This document shows positions 12,837 to 26,085 of a stretch of DNA of 64,000 nt, one piece after another. The stretch is from positions 3,794,779 through 3,858,778 of the forward strand of contig NC_030383.2 of NCBI RefSeq assembly GCF_001625215.2, written 5' to 3'. Numbering within the stretch: position 1 is the first letter of the stretch; the number at the start of each line of letters is the position of its first letter. Source of the stretch: Daucus carota subsp. sativus (taxonomy: Eukaryota; Streptophyta; Magnoliopsida; Apiales; Apiaceae). Below the pieces are notes generated by a model. The model was not told where the DNA came from. It ran no database searches and saw nothing but the letters and a program-made list of their open reading frames with translations. A program made the position numbers and the translations under genes.

Positions 12837-14477
12837 AATGAACATTAATGCTGTTTCATTTTATGGCAACTCTTGTTGTGATAGTGGTACAAACTATAAA
12901 GTTTGACATGACCTTATGCCTATGTTCCTTTTCATATGAAAAGCCTTAGGCTCATGTTTTGTGACATTGTATTTCTGTTCTCAGTGATCGCAATGACCGA
13001 ACAAGTCTATAAATATGATATTATGATTGTGGTCTATGCATTTATAAAAGAACTTGACTTTACTTGAATAAGAATCGTAATTTATTCATTAATCAGATGT
13101 ATTCCTAACTAATTCATCATGGTTCGACACTCCAACCTCTTAAATCAGAATTGTCATATTTTAAATTTATTAGAATACTCAATTATTGTAAATTAAATTT
13201 TTCTCTAAATTATTATTACACAAACGAGCATAATAAATATTTTCAAATCGCATATGCTAGTATTACGAATCACGTAAACACTTCAGATTAGATAATAAAA
13301 AGGATAAATAAATATCGTGTTAAAACTCATTATTCGAAGAATAACACAAGAAAAGAATCTCTAACAAATAATTTGTTGTTAGGAGATCAAACCCTTACTA
13401 TTCCACACACATAGAATAATACACTTAAACCAAATTCTATAATTCAATTATTTTAATTTTCAATAAAAAACAAAATCAAATCTCTTTTTTTTTTAAAACT
13501 ATCCATCACTCAAGTGCACATAATGTCCACACATGAATATTGTAAATTTCAAAATATCAGGAGGTCCTAATGTGCCATGAGTTGCACATTTGAGTGGGAA
13601 AATGAGAAAATCAAAAAAGAAAAATAAAAAATACTTGGAGATATTACGAAGGAGGAGTGGTCCCTTTGAAAAATGGGAGGGGGTCATAATCAAGATCGTA
13701 GCCAACTCGATAGTCCACAACATAGAGAAGGCATGTTAAGTCGCATTGATGTTAACATATTAGTGTTTCGTTAAAGTTTGTTTTGTATCTATTCTATTCC
13801 TCTTTTTCTAGATTAATCTCATTCACTCCTTTTTCTTTTTAGTTATTGTTATTCTATTCATCCACAAGTACATTTATGCGTTTATTTATTTATTTATTTA
13901 TTTCTGTTCGTTCACAGGTCACACGCATGCTTACTTATTTATATTTTGATGGTTTATTATATTCCTTTATTCTGTTCTACTATTAATTGTATATTATTGT
14001 CCCAACTCTTTAATGATTGAATAGAAAGAAAAGTCTTGAAATAATAAGTTGACCTATCGGTTAATAATTTATTGGAAAGATTTTACGGTAAATTAGAGAT
14101 TTTTAGTTAAATCAGAATATAATCGATAAATCAATTAAATATTTTTAATAATTAATCAGGGATTAATGTGACTTTTAGAATACCAAATAGAATTTAAAAA
14201 AATCAAAGAAAAAAGTAATACTCTTTAGTGTGGTGTGGTGGTAGAAATCGAAAAAAGAAAATAATCGGTTGATCAACCGATTCAGGATGTATAAAAGATT
14301 TATAGGAGATTTTTGTTTAAAACAAATATTTTTAATAAAATCAGAATGTAATTGATAAATGGATGAAGTTTTTCTTTCAGGGGATTTTTAGAACTGAAAA
14401 TCAGAATGTTATTGATAAATTAATGAACTTTTTTCAGGAATTAGCAGGGGATTTTCAGAACACTTATATATAGCATT

Positions 14478-14572
14478 TAATATATAAATGGGCTGATTGG
14501 GCTTCCGGAAGCATGAATGGATCTTTAATATACAAATGGGCTGATTGGGCTTCAGGAAGCATGAATGGACTA
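14478..14572. repeat. 48-bp tandem duplication
   Basis: The motif AAATGGGCTGATTGGGCTTC followed by GGAAGCATGAATGGA occurs twice, about 48 bp apart, with one main mismatch (CCGG against CAGG). A looser repeat of AAATCAGAATGT and TTATTGATAAAT precedes it at 14340-14450. Confidence 0.85.
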
Positions 14573-16027
14573 GTCGAACTCAGCTCAAAATTATCTGTAC
14601 ACTACTGTTAATTAGCAATTTAGCATGCCTTGGCATTTAACTTGTACTTTTATAGCTTAGAATGGAAGAGATGCTTATTTCTTCCTTAAAATTAAACTGG
14701 TGGGAAGTAAAATCAAGTAAGAAATGCAACCCAGAACCATTTTTGGCTCAGAAGGTGTGCATTATATATTTATTTATATTAATTTTGTATTAAATTGTTG
14801 CAAGTCTTATATATTGCCTGTGTTTTTATGTTCTTATATGAATTGTATATTACTATATTTTTATGTGATTTTCTCTGATGAATTGAATACTGCAATTCAA
14901 GAACAAGTTTGATTTGCTGGGTTCTTGGTATAATCGTTTTGAATAATATTTGGTGAAGGGATAGAGCATCTCCAACGGCATATGAGTCGTTAAGAGAGTG
15001 CTCTTCAAATGATATTGACTATATTTCAAATGTTACTCATTATAATGTTGCTTGGCTAATCTTTTGCTTGATATCCATCCTCTGTGTACCTCCCGCTAAG
15101 ACCTATGTTATTCGGGCTCGGCCAAAAGTGTGAACATAGACATGTATCGGAGTGTTGGACTCGGCAATAATTTGAAAATTTTACATGTTTTTGGCTTAAA
15201 ATAAGTGTGGAAGTATCCATACCCATGTCCGAGTGTCGAGAGTCCGACACGGGTACCCGAGACAAAATGAAGAGTCCGGGTAACAGAGGCTAAGACTACT
15301 ATCTCCGGTTATATTCATTGATACTATGAAGGTAGTGCTTAAGGTCAGCCCTTTATTCCATTATACATTGTAGTTCTTGACACAACCATTTTTATGACTT
15401 CTATTTAGGTGAGGCCTGGGTAAGTTATCAGAAGGTTCATCTGGGGTGCAGTTTAAGTTTCCATTTCCACAAGAACCTGCATACCTAATCGAAATATAAA
15501 ACTAGGCAGTAAGAATAACTGTGGACTCAGTTCCTGTATAGATCATATGTTCCTAATGAAATAGGAAGGATATTTGAATAAGTTTTGTTGATTAGTATAT
15601 CCACACGGACCTGTGAATTTAACGATAACATTACCAGTTTCAATCATATGGCATGATCAGACTGGAAGAAAATAAAAAATCCTACCCAATTGGCTACGAT
15701 ATAATGTATGAAATCAATAGCTAAATTGACAAACCCTTATTCCCACCCCCATTTTAATTTATAACATCTATACATGATGAACCAAAATTTCCCATTCCTT
15801 CTGAACTCTGCAAAATTATATAAATCCTACCTTATAATTTTACTCCATAGCTTTCTCAGTACTCGAAGAAGTCAAAATCCAGCTGGGAAATCTAGAATAG
15901 TATAGCAGTATACCATGGGACTACCGGTGGTGGGATGAAATCAAGCAAATTCTTGGATAGTTGTTGAAAGCACCAGAGCAGTAGAAGTCACGTCTTCTTC
16001 ATCTTCATCTCGTCATGCATCCTCATC

Positions 16028-18289
16028 CTATTCCTTTATCTTTTCAATCCTCTCAACCGCCTCTTTGATCTCCCACCTCTTTTCCATGTCTGGTTCACAA
16101 CAACCCAAAGCTACTTCTAAAAGCTTTATCAACTGATCTTCACGGTTTTTTTTGCCTGCCATCTCTTTATCAAACACTTCAGCCTTCCAGTCCGCTCTAT
16201 CAATAGATTGAACCCAAGCTGCCAAATCGGTCTCATTTCCCCTTTCCTTTGGCGAGGTATTTGATGGGTATCTTCCTGTTAGGACTTCTAGGATCAAAAC
16301 TCCGAGGCTCCAAACATCCGTTTTTTTGGTTATGCGGCTTTGTTGCTTATATTCGGGTGACCTGTATGCGATCATGAGCTCATGTGCTTGATCTTGGTTA
16401 ACTATGGGAGATAAGGCATAGTCGGTGAGTAGAGGTTCCCACGAATCGTTGAGAAGAACATTCGCAGATTTGAGGTGACCATGAGGTGCGACTATGCTTG
16501 GTAGCTCGTTGTAAAGGTACAGAAGTCCTCTGGCTACACCTTTCACAATTTTCAACCGCTTTGGCCAGTCTAGGCTAGGTACTCCGCGACCGCGATTTCC
16601 TGAAATTTAATTACCAAAATTCTCAGTACAACATTCAGAAGAATGATAATTGTGGAAGCACAACAGACCTATTCTGTAACTTACCATGTAGATACACAGA
16701 CAAGTTTGCATTGTCAATGTATTCTGTAACCAAAAGCTTTTCTTCTTTTCTATAGTAAAATGCCACAAGAGGAAGCACGTTGTTGTGTCTCAACCTTCCC
16801 AACCTTCTCATATGCTCCTGGAACTCTTCTCTTCCCACATTATTCATTTGTCTAAATCTCTTCACAACCATAACCCGGCGAGAGGCTCCAATAGCTGCTT
16901 TGAACGTAGATCCAAAAACCCCGCTCCCCAATATTTCAGCAGAGGCTTTCAATAAGTCAGGCAAGTCAAATTTCTCTACATCTTCTCGCAAGAATGTCAA
17001 CCTCACACTAATTTGATTACTGTTCTTGACAGGTTCACTTTCTGCAGGAGGCACTCCTTTTTCCACGCTGTCCATATCCACAGAGGGTCCTTTCTTGTGG
17101 ACTTGCGATGCAGGTGGGACGTTTTGGTTTTGTGCTACAGGGTCTTCTTTACGACGCCGAAGGATGCCAATAGCCACAAATATTGACGCCAGTGCTGCCA
17201 CTGCAAGTAATACACAAAGGATAATGGTTCCAACTGGTACTTTTGTCGGAGAAGGACATGGAGGCATGGGCCCACCGCAGAGTTCGTCGTTGCCTGGATG
17301 GACACATACGGAAGGATCAATTGTAAATTACAGCTTAATAGTTAGGTAATTGTCTCCTGACCAACTTATCTCATTGTTTTAACATTATCTTGTTTATCAT
17401 ATATGGAGTATCTGAATTTCTATGTATAGGTGTATAAATTGATGATATAAGAAGAATAAAAAATCAATAATGTATCAAGTATCCTGCTCATACTGTTTAA
17501 AGTACTTCTTTTCCCATCTTATGTGAACAATTATGCTCTGTGCATAATCAATGTACTTATTTGCTATATGATTTCTGGCATATATAATGGATGAAAGATA
17601 TAAAGTTCCTTACCCATAAATGCAGTTGCGTCGAGTTTTGTGAGTTTGTCAGGGATCGGACCATCTAATTGATTGGCGGATACATTGAAAAGTGTTAGCC
17701 TGTCTTGTTGAAAATTTGGTATCTGACCAGTAAAAGAGTTTTGTTGAAGCTTCAATTCCGTAAGCAATGGTAAGGTTGTCAGCGATGTTGGAATCGAACC
17801 TGTTAACTGATTATGTGATATATCAATCTTCTTTAGTCCAGTCATCTTGTCAAAAGCATCTGCTTTGATTTCCCCAAAAAATTTATTGTCGGCGAAATAA
17901 ATGGATTTGAGTGCACTTATAGCCCTCACATTTGGGAATGCTCCTTCAAATTCGTTTTGCATTATACTGATAGTTCTCAAAAGAGGCAAATCTTTCAAGA
18001 TTTCCATGTCAAATTTACCCTTCAATCCCATATTCTGTAGTTTCAATCCCCATACGCTGGCATCTTGACAAAGAACACCTGCCCAAGAACCACCTGGACA
18101 TGGAGGTTTAGCAGGATCCCAACTCGACAATGCAGCAACACTGTCACCCAACGAAGCTTTGAACTTGAGGAGGACTTCAGCTTCGGTGGGAGCTGAAAAC
18201 GCGGTGATAGCAAGATTTAATGTAACAGATAGCAGGACGAGAGCACAAGGGAGCAACCGAGCAGCAACGTTGTGGTTTACGAGGGCCAT
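16028..18289 (-). CDS. LRR receptor-like kinase, pollen receptor kinase (PRK) type, predicted pseudokinase
   Basis: Three exons, 18289-17614, 17293-16685 and 16599-16028, give 618 aa. Seen in order: signal peptide (1-33), LRRNT cap with SSWDP and a Cys pair, about five LRRs (80-215), a Cys-Pro-rich juxtamembrane, a membrane segment (246-270), and a kinase-like domain from about 330. The glycine loop GSGVFG (348-353) and Lys370 are kept. The catalytic HRD is HGH (468-470) and DFG is DYA (488-490), so phosphotransfer is unlikely. This matches LRR-III/PRK receptors, which act through partners; PRKs sense LURE and STIG1-type peptides in pollen tubes. ATG at 18289 was chosen because the frame upstream has only GTG. 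The exact PRK member is uncertain; other LRR-III receptors are possible. Confidence 0.9.
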
Positions 18290-20590
18290 GGATGGAGATG
18301 GTGGTGCGCGCACTAGAATGCGCGCGCCTCGCCCTCACGAGGGCTGCTCGTACTTGTTTTCACAAAATGAGGTAAAAGCTATCTCCAATGGCGAACGAAA
18401 TTAAGCAAATGCAAAATGTGGGCTGATAGGCTAAGAAAAAGAGAAGAGGGTGAGAATTAAGATTTGCCAAATATAGTTAGAAATGCCAATGGTGAAGTTA
18501 AAAAAGGGTAGAAAAATAAGTAGAGGAGGCCATTTCCTCAGTTTAGAGAAAGCTATTTGTGTCTCTGCATGGAAAGACATGCGCTTCACCTTTCATTTGT
18601 CACCTCATTTTACTTTGTATTGTTTGATGGTATACGTTTAAACTTGTTAATTATCTAGCACAAGCGTAATACATTGTGTGATTAAACTATTAAAACATCA
18701 TTAACATGTAAAAAGAACTGAGCAGTCATGCTGATCTCAACACTCAAATCTCGTACAAAAGCATGACTGAGTAATGACTATTAGATGATAATCTGTTGAT
18801 TATGCATGATTTTTCATTTTATTAATTATGTAGTAAAAGAAGTAATTTTTGGGTCGAGAGATGGAATGAAAATGAGGTTATAGTTTAGTAATGGGATATT
18901 AGAGTAAATTAATAGTTTAAGTTGGACGGGAAAAAATTGTATTTGAATTATTTTTTGTTAGAGCTCCGCTGATACAGGAAATAATAAACAATTGTAGAAT
19001 TGGGATAAATACTCACCACTATACCGAATTAAAATTGTTAGTTTTAAGTTTAGACTCAATGAATTGATAAATATACTAAATAACATTGTGATTGACATTG
19101 AATTTGTTTCGTTTCAAGGTTGAAAAATACGTTACTCAGAAAATGCTTTATTTTGGACCATTTGTCCACCTCTGACTAATAATAAGATAATTTGCTATGA
19201 AAACTTAATTTTACATTCCTTATCAAAGCGGTTTATTCTGCCGAGCTGAAAAACAGTCTCAGAATTTTAATTTTTCAACCTCACATGCAAATGTTGTAAT
19301 TATTTATTTAATAGACACGTGTCAATCTCTTCTCATGAATATTAATCTAATGGCATAGTTTATTTTGCGAAGCTAAAAAACAATCTAAAAACTTTAATTT
19401 TTCAATCTCGCCTACAAATGTTGTAATTATTTATTTAATAGACACGTATCAATCTCTTATTATGAATCTTAATCTAATGGAATTTAAGTTTTTTAGATAA
19501 ATAAATTCAAATATTGAGACAAACTTCTATGCTAGTTGTTGACATTAAATCACCCAGAGACAAGTTTCGATTGACGATAATATATATTAAACAAATTCTT
19601 TCTAAAATGTTTTCTAAAGTAATATAATCCGTAACAGGGACACAAAGACATCATAGCAAAGCAGTCATAAGATATAATAAAATGAACTAAATTCTTTTTG
19701 CTAATTTTAACAATGTAATTTTCTTTTCTTTTCTTTTTTCAGAAATAATATATCATAAAATTTTCTATCTTCCACCTTTAATAATTACATATTAATATTT
19801 TTATACACAACTAATTATAAGAAAAGATGCATGTTTCCTAATCAATATTATCGACAAATTCATTTCAGAAGATATTTTAACCCATCTTCTTTTTGGCCAA
19901 ATTTCTCTTGATTTATAGACGATAATTTTATAATTTTAGAATAGATAAAGAGAACGTGAACGGTGTCGATTGAGGGGTTTGTACGTGTATACAGATAAAA
20001 TGAAATAATAATATAAGATCCAGAATAAGACTGAGGTCAGAAATGATTTTCTTATGAAAATACTATTTGCTTTTTTCAGGTTTTTTCACCTGTACGCTCT
20101 CTCTTTCTTAGCTGGATGGATTAATGACATTTTGGTACATTTTTACCGTCTGGCTAAAAGAAAGAGCAGGTAGTGTGCTACTAGCTAGAAAAATGTGCCG
20201 GAAGCCGGAATCCTGGCTGTTGGAAATTCAATTCACCGGCCAGGCCAGGAAATGATAGGCTGTGTAATTCCTCCAGGCCATCAATGGCCAAAGATTAGGT
20301 GCCATAATTTAATTACCTGAAAAATAGATGAGATAACATACAGATTGTGATGTGTTAATATAAAACATGCGATTTTATTCCAGATTTCTTTCATCGTACA
20401 CTAATGTATCAAATCTTATTGTTGTTAGATCAATTTGATATAAAAATCAAGGGGAACTGTATATAGTGACTTCAAAAACAAAAAGTTTGCAGGTCTGGAG
20501 GTGTGTACACAAAATGTTCGGCAGAGTTTCTTGTCCTTGAAATGTGATTCTGGTTTCATGTGAAGAAACTTAATGAACGAAAGACATTTG
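18290..20590. other. Intergenic region upstream of the LRR receptor kinase
   Basis: Promoter side of the receptor gene and 3' side of APEM9. It holds a GCGC-rich patch at 18303-18330 and the tandem repeat at 19231-19484. No exon is recognisable. Confidence 0.5.
19231..19484. repeat. 127-bp tandem duplication
   Basis: Two adjacent units, 19231-19357 and 19358-19484, share GTTTATTYTGC, AATTTTTCAAYCTC, AATGTTGTAATTATTTATTT and AATAGACACGTRTCAATCTC in the same order. The left unit has CACGTG in GACACGTGTC, a G-box; the right has CACGTA. Confidence 0.85.
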
Positions 20591-23500
20591 TCATCGGCCT
20601 CCATGTGAGGCAGGAGGGAGAGGCTGAACAGCTGCTAAAGGGTTCACCTGGTATGAAAATGCAAGCTGCCACAAGTCCGTCACGGCTTTCTTCACATTTA
20701 GAGCTTGTCTTTTTAGAACCCTGCAATAAGCAAAGATTTCAAGGTATATATTACACCCACAGAGTTTCATAATGAAATGTTACCACTGGTATGGATCAAA
20801 AAAATTATAAGCCACTCACTACTAGTAAGTAGGGCCCAACTGAAAAAGAAAAAGGAAAGAGGGATCATACAAGTAGATAATTGTGATTTCCAGAAAGATA
20901 TAGATTCAAGATCATTAAATAGTAAATGCAACTAACTAGCAGGAATGCAGGATGCATAGTACAAAACATATAAGAGGAAAACTATCCATGTTTTCGTTAG
21001 GAAAGATCAATTTCATTTTACAAAAAACTTAAGAACGGCCAAGCATGTACATCAAATAGTAAATGCAACTAACTAGCAGGATGCATAGTACAAAAGATAT
21101 ACGAGGAAAACTATCCATGCTTTCGCTACAATTTCATTTTACAAAAAATTTAAGAACGACCAAGCACATCTATATCAAATGTATTGAGCATGAGCTGGGA
21201 AGAATTGAGAAGGTTGTGGGGCCAAGTGACCACCATTTCTTCTAAATATACAAAAGACAATATTGAAATCTAATCCAGAGCCGTCTAGGAACAGGTGTAG
21301 CTAATAGCTATCATTATAGAATAACTAAGTTATACGATTGATTAAGGAGGTAATGATGCATATATACGGAAAGTCTAAAATAGAACTACCCAAAGGGGAT
21401 GCATACATACGCTGAGTACCAAAATTACAGATGTGGAACTAAGAGGCAGAAACTTTTTAATTGGTTATTTCAGATGATTTAACATCAAATTTAAGCATAA
21501 TACTTAATAAATAGAATTCTACTCCCTCTGTCCCAATCAATTGTATACGTTTCTTTTTCACTGCTCGACACGCTTTTTAAGGCACTTATAAAACATAGTT
21601 CTACAACTTATTTTTAAGATTTTCTTTTTTTGTATAAAAGTATAAATGTTATACTTTTATACAGAAAAAGAACATTTTAAAAATAATTTACAGAACTATA
21701 CTATATTGAAGCATTAAAGTCCGTGCCGCGCCCCCGTCCCCCAATGTATACTATTGACTGGGACGGAGGGAGTATAGGATAATTTCACGGTACTAAATAA
21801 TTTTCAGAAAGCTGGCATCATCTCGAATTAATTTTAGAGTCACAGTAATCTCACAATCCTTAATATTCTATTTCAACTCAGTTATCTTCTTAGTTTTCTC
21901 AGATTTTGAAACTTATGATTATAATTTGATTAATTGTGCTTCAATGTCTTCTGTACTTAGATTTTTTTACTAGATTTCTATGATTCTGTCCCCCTGGCTC
22001 CCTTCCTGCATCACTTTGGTACTGCAAAAAATGACCTACTTTCTCTATTTCCTTTGCCAGCTCTTCAAGTTTAAATGAGACCATAATCACTTGCAACAGA
22101 ATCTCATCACACTTAATAAATCTACAAACAGTTTGTAGATAGTATCACCTAATCACATAATTCGAAAAATTAATTAATTATCAATTACCCTAAATCCTGA
22201 TGGAACGATATAACCAAAAGTCAGGTGCAGTACATATTAATTTCTAAGTTCAACTTTAACATTGTGGTATATTTTGGGCTAAGGAAAAATTTAAGCAACT
22301 TCGAAAACATAAATTTTCCTTTCTACTAAACTAAATGCACAAACCAAAAAATTCATTCAAGTTTGTAAATATAACTGAATGAAGAGGAAAAATAAAAGCA
22401 CCCGGAGACCGGAGTCGAGAAGCACATTGTTACTAGACATTAACATAGAATATAAGGGGAACTTTTCAGATGCAGCAAAATTAATAAGCAAAAGGTTTGT
22501 AGAGAAATCAAAGGAGAAGCCTATTTACCTTTTTAAATCAGCCTGCTTTCTCCGGACAAAATAATATGTAAGTAATATCAGACACCCTAGTAGGATACCT
22601 CTACTTGATATAACCAACTCTGCATTGCCAAACCTCAAAGTGATATTCCTGAACCAGGAGATTCCTGGAACTCTCTGTTTAGATAATCTCATAATTGTTT
22701 CTTTGGCAGCATTGTCACTAACAGATCGTAAGTTTGCGTTGTCAGATACCATTGCTGATCTAGTGTCCACATCTTGTTCTTTTAAGGAATTGCCTTGTGA
22801 CAAGCTGGTGGCTTTATAAGCATACATTGAGTTCAGGCGTCTTAAGAGTTCCTATAATAAAATAGAAAATACCTTATAAGTTTTCAGTACAACAACAATA
22901 TTTCTTGTTATTCAGTGTGCAAAGCACTGTGATAGCTTGTAAGCACTCTAATAGTCATAGATCTGAAAGCACACATCACTAGAAAAATACAACAAATGGT
23001 CTCTAAAAGAAAAACAAGTATGCAATAACTCATACGCAAAAATAATACTGTAATATCCTAGGAAAAGACAAATGAGGTAAAACTTACAGACCATCCATTT
23101 CAACATCAAACAGTTCCCACAGGCAGTTTGCATATCTTATTCTTGTAAATCAGATACATGATGCGATATTATAATAAACAGCTAGATCAGGCACACAAGT
23201 TTATAAGACTAATGTCAACTTTTCACTAATGAACTATGGATATCAGTTAGATTGGGATATAGTTTTGTTTATTCAGAAATCTTATGGCACTCAACCATAA
23301 ACCTAACTGTACACATAAACAAAGACTTGGCAGGAAATGAGGATCATTAATCCCATATGGAAATTTAATTAGTACAAGGTTATCGATACAAGTGCAAAAT
23401 AATATATCTAAGGCCTACAACGACTTCTTGACAAAGTGAGGTCCATAGAGGATCTTCCAATGTTATCCTTTTAATTTAATGCTACGCATTTGAGATAAAC

Positions 23501-25476
23501 ATTTTATAAGAACATCAAATGAATTAAGAAGATATAATATTTCACTTATGTAAGCTCATATGCCGAGTCCCTGCACCCGTGTCTAGTTTCGGATATATAC
23601 TAATCCTATTTACCAAATTAATAATCCGACATTTGGATCCACACCCGTCCCCGAGTCCAGGCGACATAAACAAGGTCAAATCTTGTTTATAAGGTTACAA
23701 ACAAAGCATGTTGATGACTCAAATAGCAACAAGCAAAAAGTTCATGAGGATAGATATATAATCCAATGAAAAAACTAGTCAGTAACCAGTTTAAGATAGC
23801 CAATATTATTTTTGAATAGTGTTACTATGTCCAGGTAATACCATATGTATAACAAAAGATTGGAAAAACCACAGTTACCTGTCGCTTTTGCTCGGGTAAT
23901 GAAGCTTTCTCAACCCAAGATATGGCAAAGTTAAGGTCCCTCTGAAGCACCGCAAGAAGTGTTACAACATACACCTCAACAACTTCAAGATACTTGTCGA
24001 CTTCTATCGAAGCAGGACCGCCATATCCTACCAAATTATCTAGATCCTTCTCGGTACTGGCACGAATATAGTGTTCGTCATCAACACATTCCCACATGCT
24101 AAGAAATTCCTCAAGAGATTCTCGAACATCAGAAAGGCCTTCTTGCATCTGAAAACAGACCCTGGAAAAGATAATGTATGACAGCTTTATCACCTTTTCA
24201 ACCAATAAAACAATTTTTGAGAAAGAAAGTACTGCATAGTTATTTCAGACATAAAGAATAAAATATATTGGTGAGATTTATCATGCTTTACTTTGTGGCT
24301 GCTGTAAAACGGAAAGAAATGAATAAACAGACACCTCCAAAGTATTATGCTGCAGTAGAAAATCTAACTTTCTAACTTGACATGGTAAGTGATATGAGCC
24401 TGATGAGCCATACCCTGTTAGAAAAACTTGGATAGGTATAATGCTGACTGAACCAAATAACATTTTGAGCTCCTTCAGGATTTCGGATGTCCTGCACAGT
24501 AACTGAAATATTGAATACTTATGTACACATCTATCACTTTAAAAGTAAGGAGTTATAGTAAATGTACTAGGACATCATATCATTAGCCCTAGGATATATT
24601 AGTATTTTAACAATAAGCATCTGCTGCACTGATATGTCTTCAACCACACTTGTAATCAGTGAAATGAATGTCCCTTCACACTGCAGGCTATAAAAAGCTG
24701 AGCAACTTTCTTCTCTAACCCAACGCCCACATGTTTGTTCGTCAACACATAAGCAATATACACATTTTAAACCCTTCTTTACCACCTAAAAGTTCTAAGA
24801 GTGGTAAATTAACATAAAATCAGAACCCAACATACTTAGCCAGGAAGAAAAACACCAAGCGACTCATTCTTCCAAGTTCCATCCCAAAATTTGATTACAA
24901 GCAAGTTTGCATAATACTCATTCTCTCTTAAACTCTCACGCCTTTGCTATAGTTGGCAACTCCACACGCTCATTTCCATTTCAATCCTCATTCTAAACCG
25001 AAAACCCCGTAACTAACTAAAACAAAAGCCCTAACTAAAAAACAAATTTCACAAACTCAATTCATCATCCCCACAACAATCACAACACCTCCATAATTTA
25101 TTCAATTGTATATATAACAAACTACACCGCTCAAATTATCGAGATTCAACTGCATATCGAAATAAAACAAGCAAACAGATAACAACGCACCTCCCGAGCT
25201 GATTGAGGGATTGAACGAACACCATACCAGCTGATTCCAACATATCATTAAACTCACCAGCATCAATTTCAATTTCATCACATCCTTCTTTTAGTAATTG
25301 TTTGAGAAGAGAAGCTGATGATGATTCAGCTTCTTCGTACATACAGCACACGAGATAGCTGCAAATTCAAAATTACAATCAAATCTCGATGAATTACGGC
25401 TTTGCAGTTGCTGTAAAGTGATAATTTACCTTTCGGAGCGATCGATTTCATCCCAGGTTGAATTAGTAGAACTCAT
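20591..25476 (-). CDS. APEM9: APEM9, peroxisomal membrane tail-anchored protein (PEX26/PEX15 counterpart)
   Basis: Six exons on the minus strand (25476-25430, 25358-25191, 24491-24414, 24161-23879, 22851-22529, 20720-20591) give 342 aa. In Arabidopsis APEM9 anchors the PEX1-PEX6 ATPase to the peroxisome membrane for receptor recycling. Seen: N-terminal WDEIDRSESYLVCCMYEEAE, then FNDMLESAGMVFVQSLNQLG, IPIQVFLTGVC, AISWVEKASLPEQKRQ, a variable acidic linker, and a single membrane segment (about 277-291) followed by basic residues. The tail ends with AFSYQVNPLAAVQ. This order and the near-C-terminal anchor match the family. The last intron (20721-22528) carries a Stowaway element and a tandem repeat. 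Older databases label the family a putative kinase, but no kinase motif is present. Confidence 0.9.
20921..21179. repeat. Tandem duplication in APEM9 last intron
   Basis: Two copies, about 20921-21057 and 21058-21179, share AGTAAATGCAACTAACTAGC, GATGCATAGTACAAAA, GAGGAAAACTATCCATG and AATTTCATTTTACAAAAAA. Small insertions separate them, including an extra AGGAATGC and GGAAAGATC in the first. Confidence 0.85.
21522..21772. mobile_element. Stowaway MITE in APEM9 intron
   Basis: Starts CTCCCTCTGTCCCAATCAA and ends TTGACTGGGACGGAGGGAG, with TA on both sides (21520-21521, 21773-21774). Its inner arms also pair. A truncated near-identical copy lies at 30309-30490. Confidence 0.92.
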
Positions 25477-25510
25477 CTTTGCTGTCGTTTAATCTCGAAC
25501 AGGCAAAAAA

Positions 25511-25520
25511 CTAGGGTTTC
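25511..25520 (-). promoter_or_regulatory. Telo-box-like motif upstream of APEM9
   Basis: The minus strand reads GAAACCCTAG 35 bp before the APEM9 start codon. AAACCCTA (telo-box) is common near start sites of plant housekeeping genes. Motif match only. Confidence 0.4.
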
Positions 25521-25748
25521 TTTTTTACTGAATATAGGTCAACCCGATTATCATAACCCGTTTGTCTGTTACTCGGAAGCTGAATTAATCGGTCGGAAAC
25601 TTCATGATTACTCGCACAGATTAATTAATTAAAATTATTTTGATATTATTTATAATATAATTATTTTTAAAAAAAATTCTCATAAATTCTATATATTTTA
25701 ATATTCTAATCAGTTTAAAGTAAAAATGTTCTAAATTTTAACCGGTTA

Positions 25749-25886
25749 GAGCAAGTCCAAAGCAATATTATAAGTAGTGTTATTTATTTTTACTCAAAAA
25801 AAAAAAAAGGTAGTGTTATTTATATAATTTGAAATCAAATACTAAAAATAACTATAATTATTTTGCATCTTACATTGGATTTGCTC
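25749..25886. mobile_element. PIF/Harbinger-like MITE
   Basis: Ends are GAGCAAGTCCAA and TTGGATTTGCTC, inverted, with TTA on both sides (25746-25748, 25887-25889). A 3-bp TTA duplication fits PIF/Harbinger. It is 138 bp and non-coding. Confidence 0.7.
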
Positions 25887-26085
25887 TTAATCACTAATTA
25901 AGTATCAAGAGACTAATATTTGACAAATTTATATGTCAGAGATTAAAATGATGTCTATTCCGGTTCATCCGATTACTCGATTAGGCGGTCAATTTTTAGA
26001 ACATTATTTTTGAAATAAATATAAATTTTTGTCAGAGGTTGGGTATATGATGAGATCCTTGTGACTCTGTAATTCCCCGACGCTT

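Larger units (their letters stand above)
10800..15950. other. Intergenic region between FLZ and the LRR receptor kinase
   Basis: Very AT-rich. It holds the Stowaway element at 11274, the MITE at 12646, a (TAA)n run near 12089-12105, a (TTTA)n run near 13880-13900 and a 48-bp tandem repeat near 14478. The open frames at 13499-13723 and 14724-14912 have no recognisable protein and I do not call them genes. Confidence 0.5.

Noticed and set aside
13499..13723. 74-codon minus frame and a neighbouring frame reading VVDYRVGYDLDYDPLPFF
   Set aside because: Looks a little protein-like but has no splice partners, no family I recognise and lies in repeat-rich intergenic DNA.
17026..17349. 107-codon plus frame
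   Set aside because: Antisense shadow of the LRR receptor exon 2 and part of its intron.
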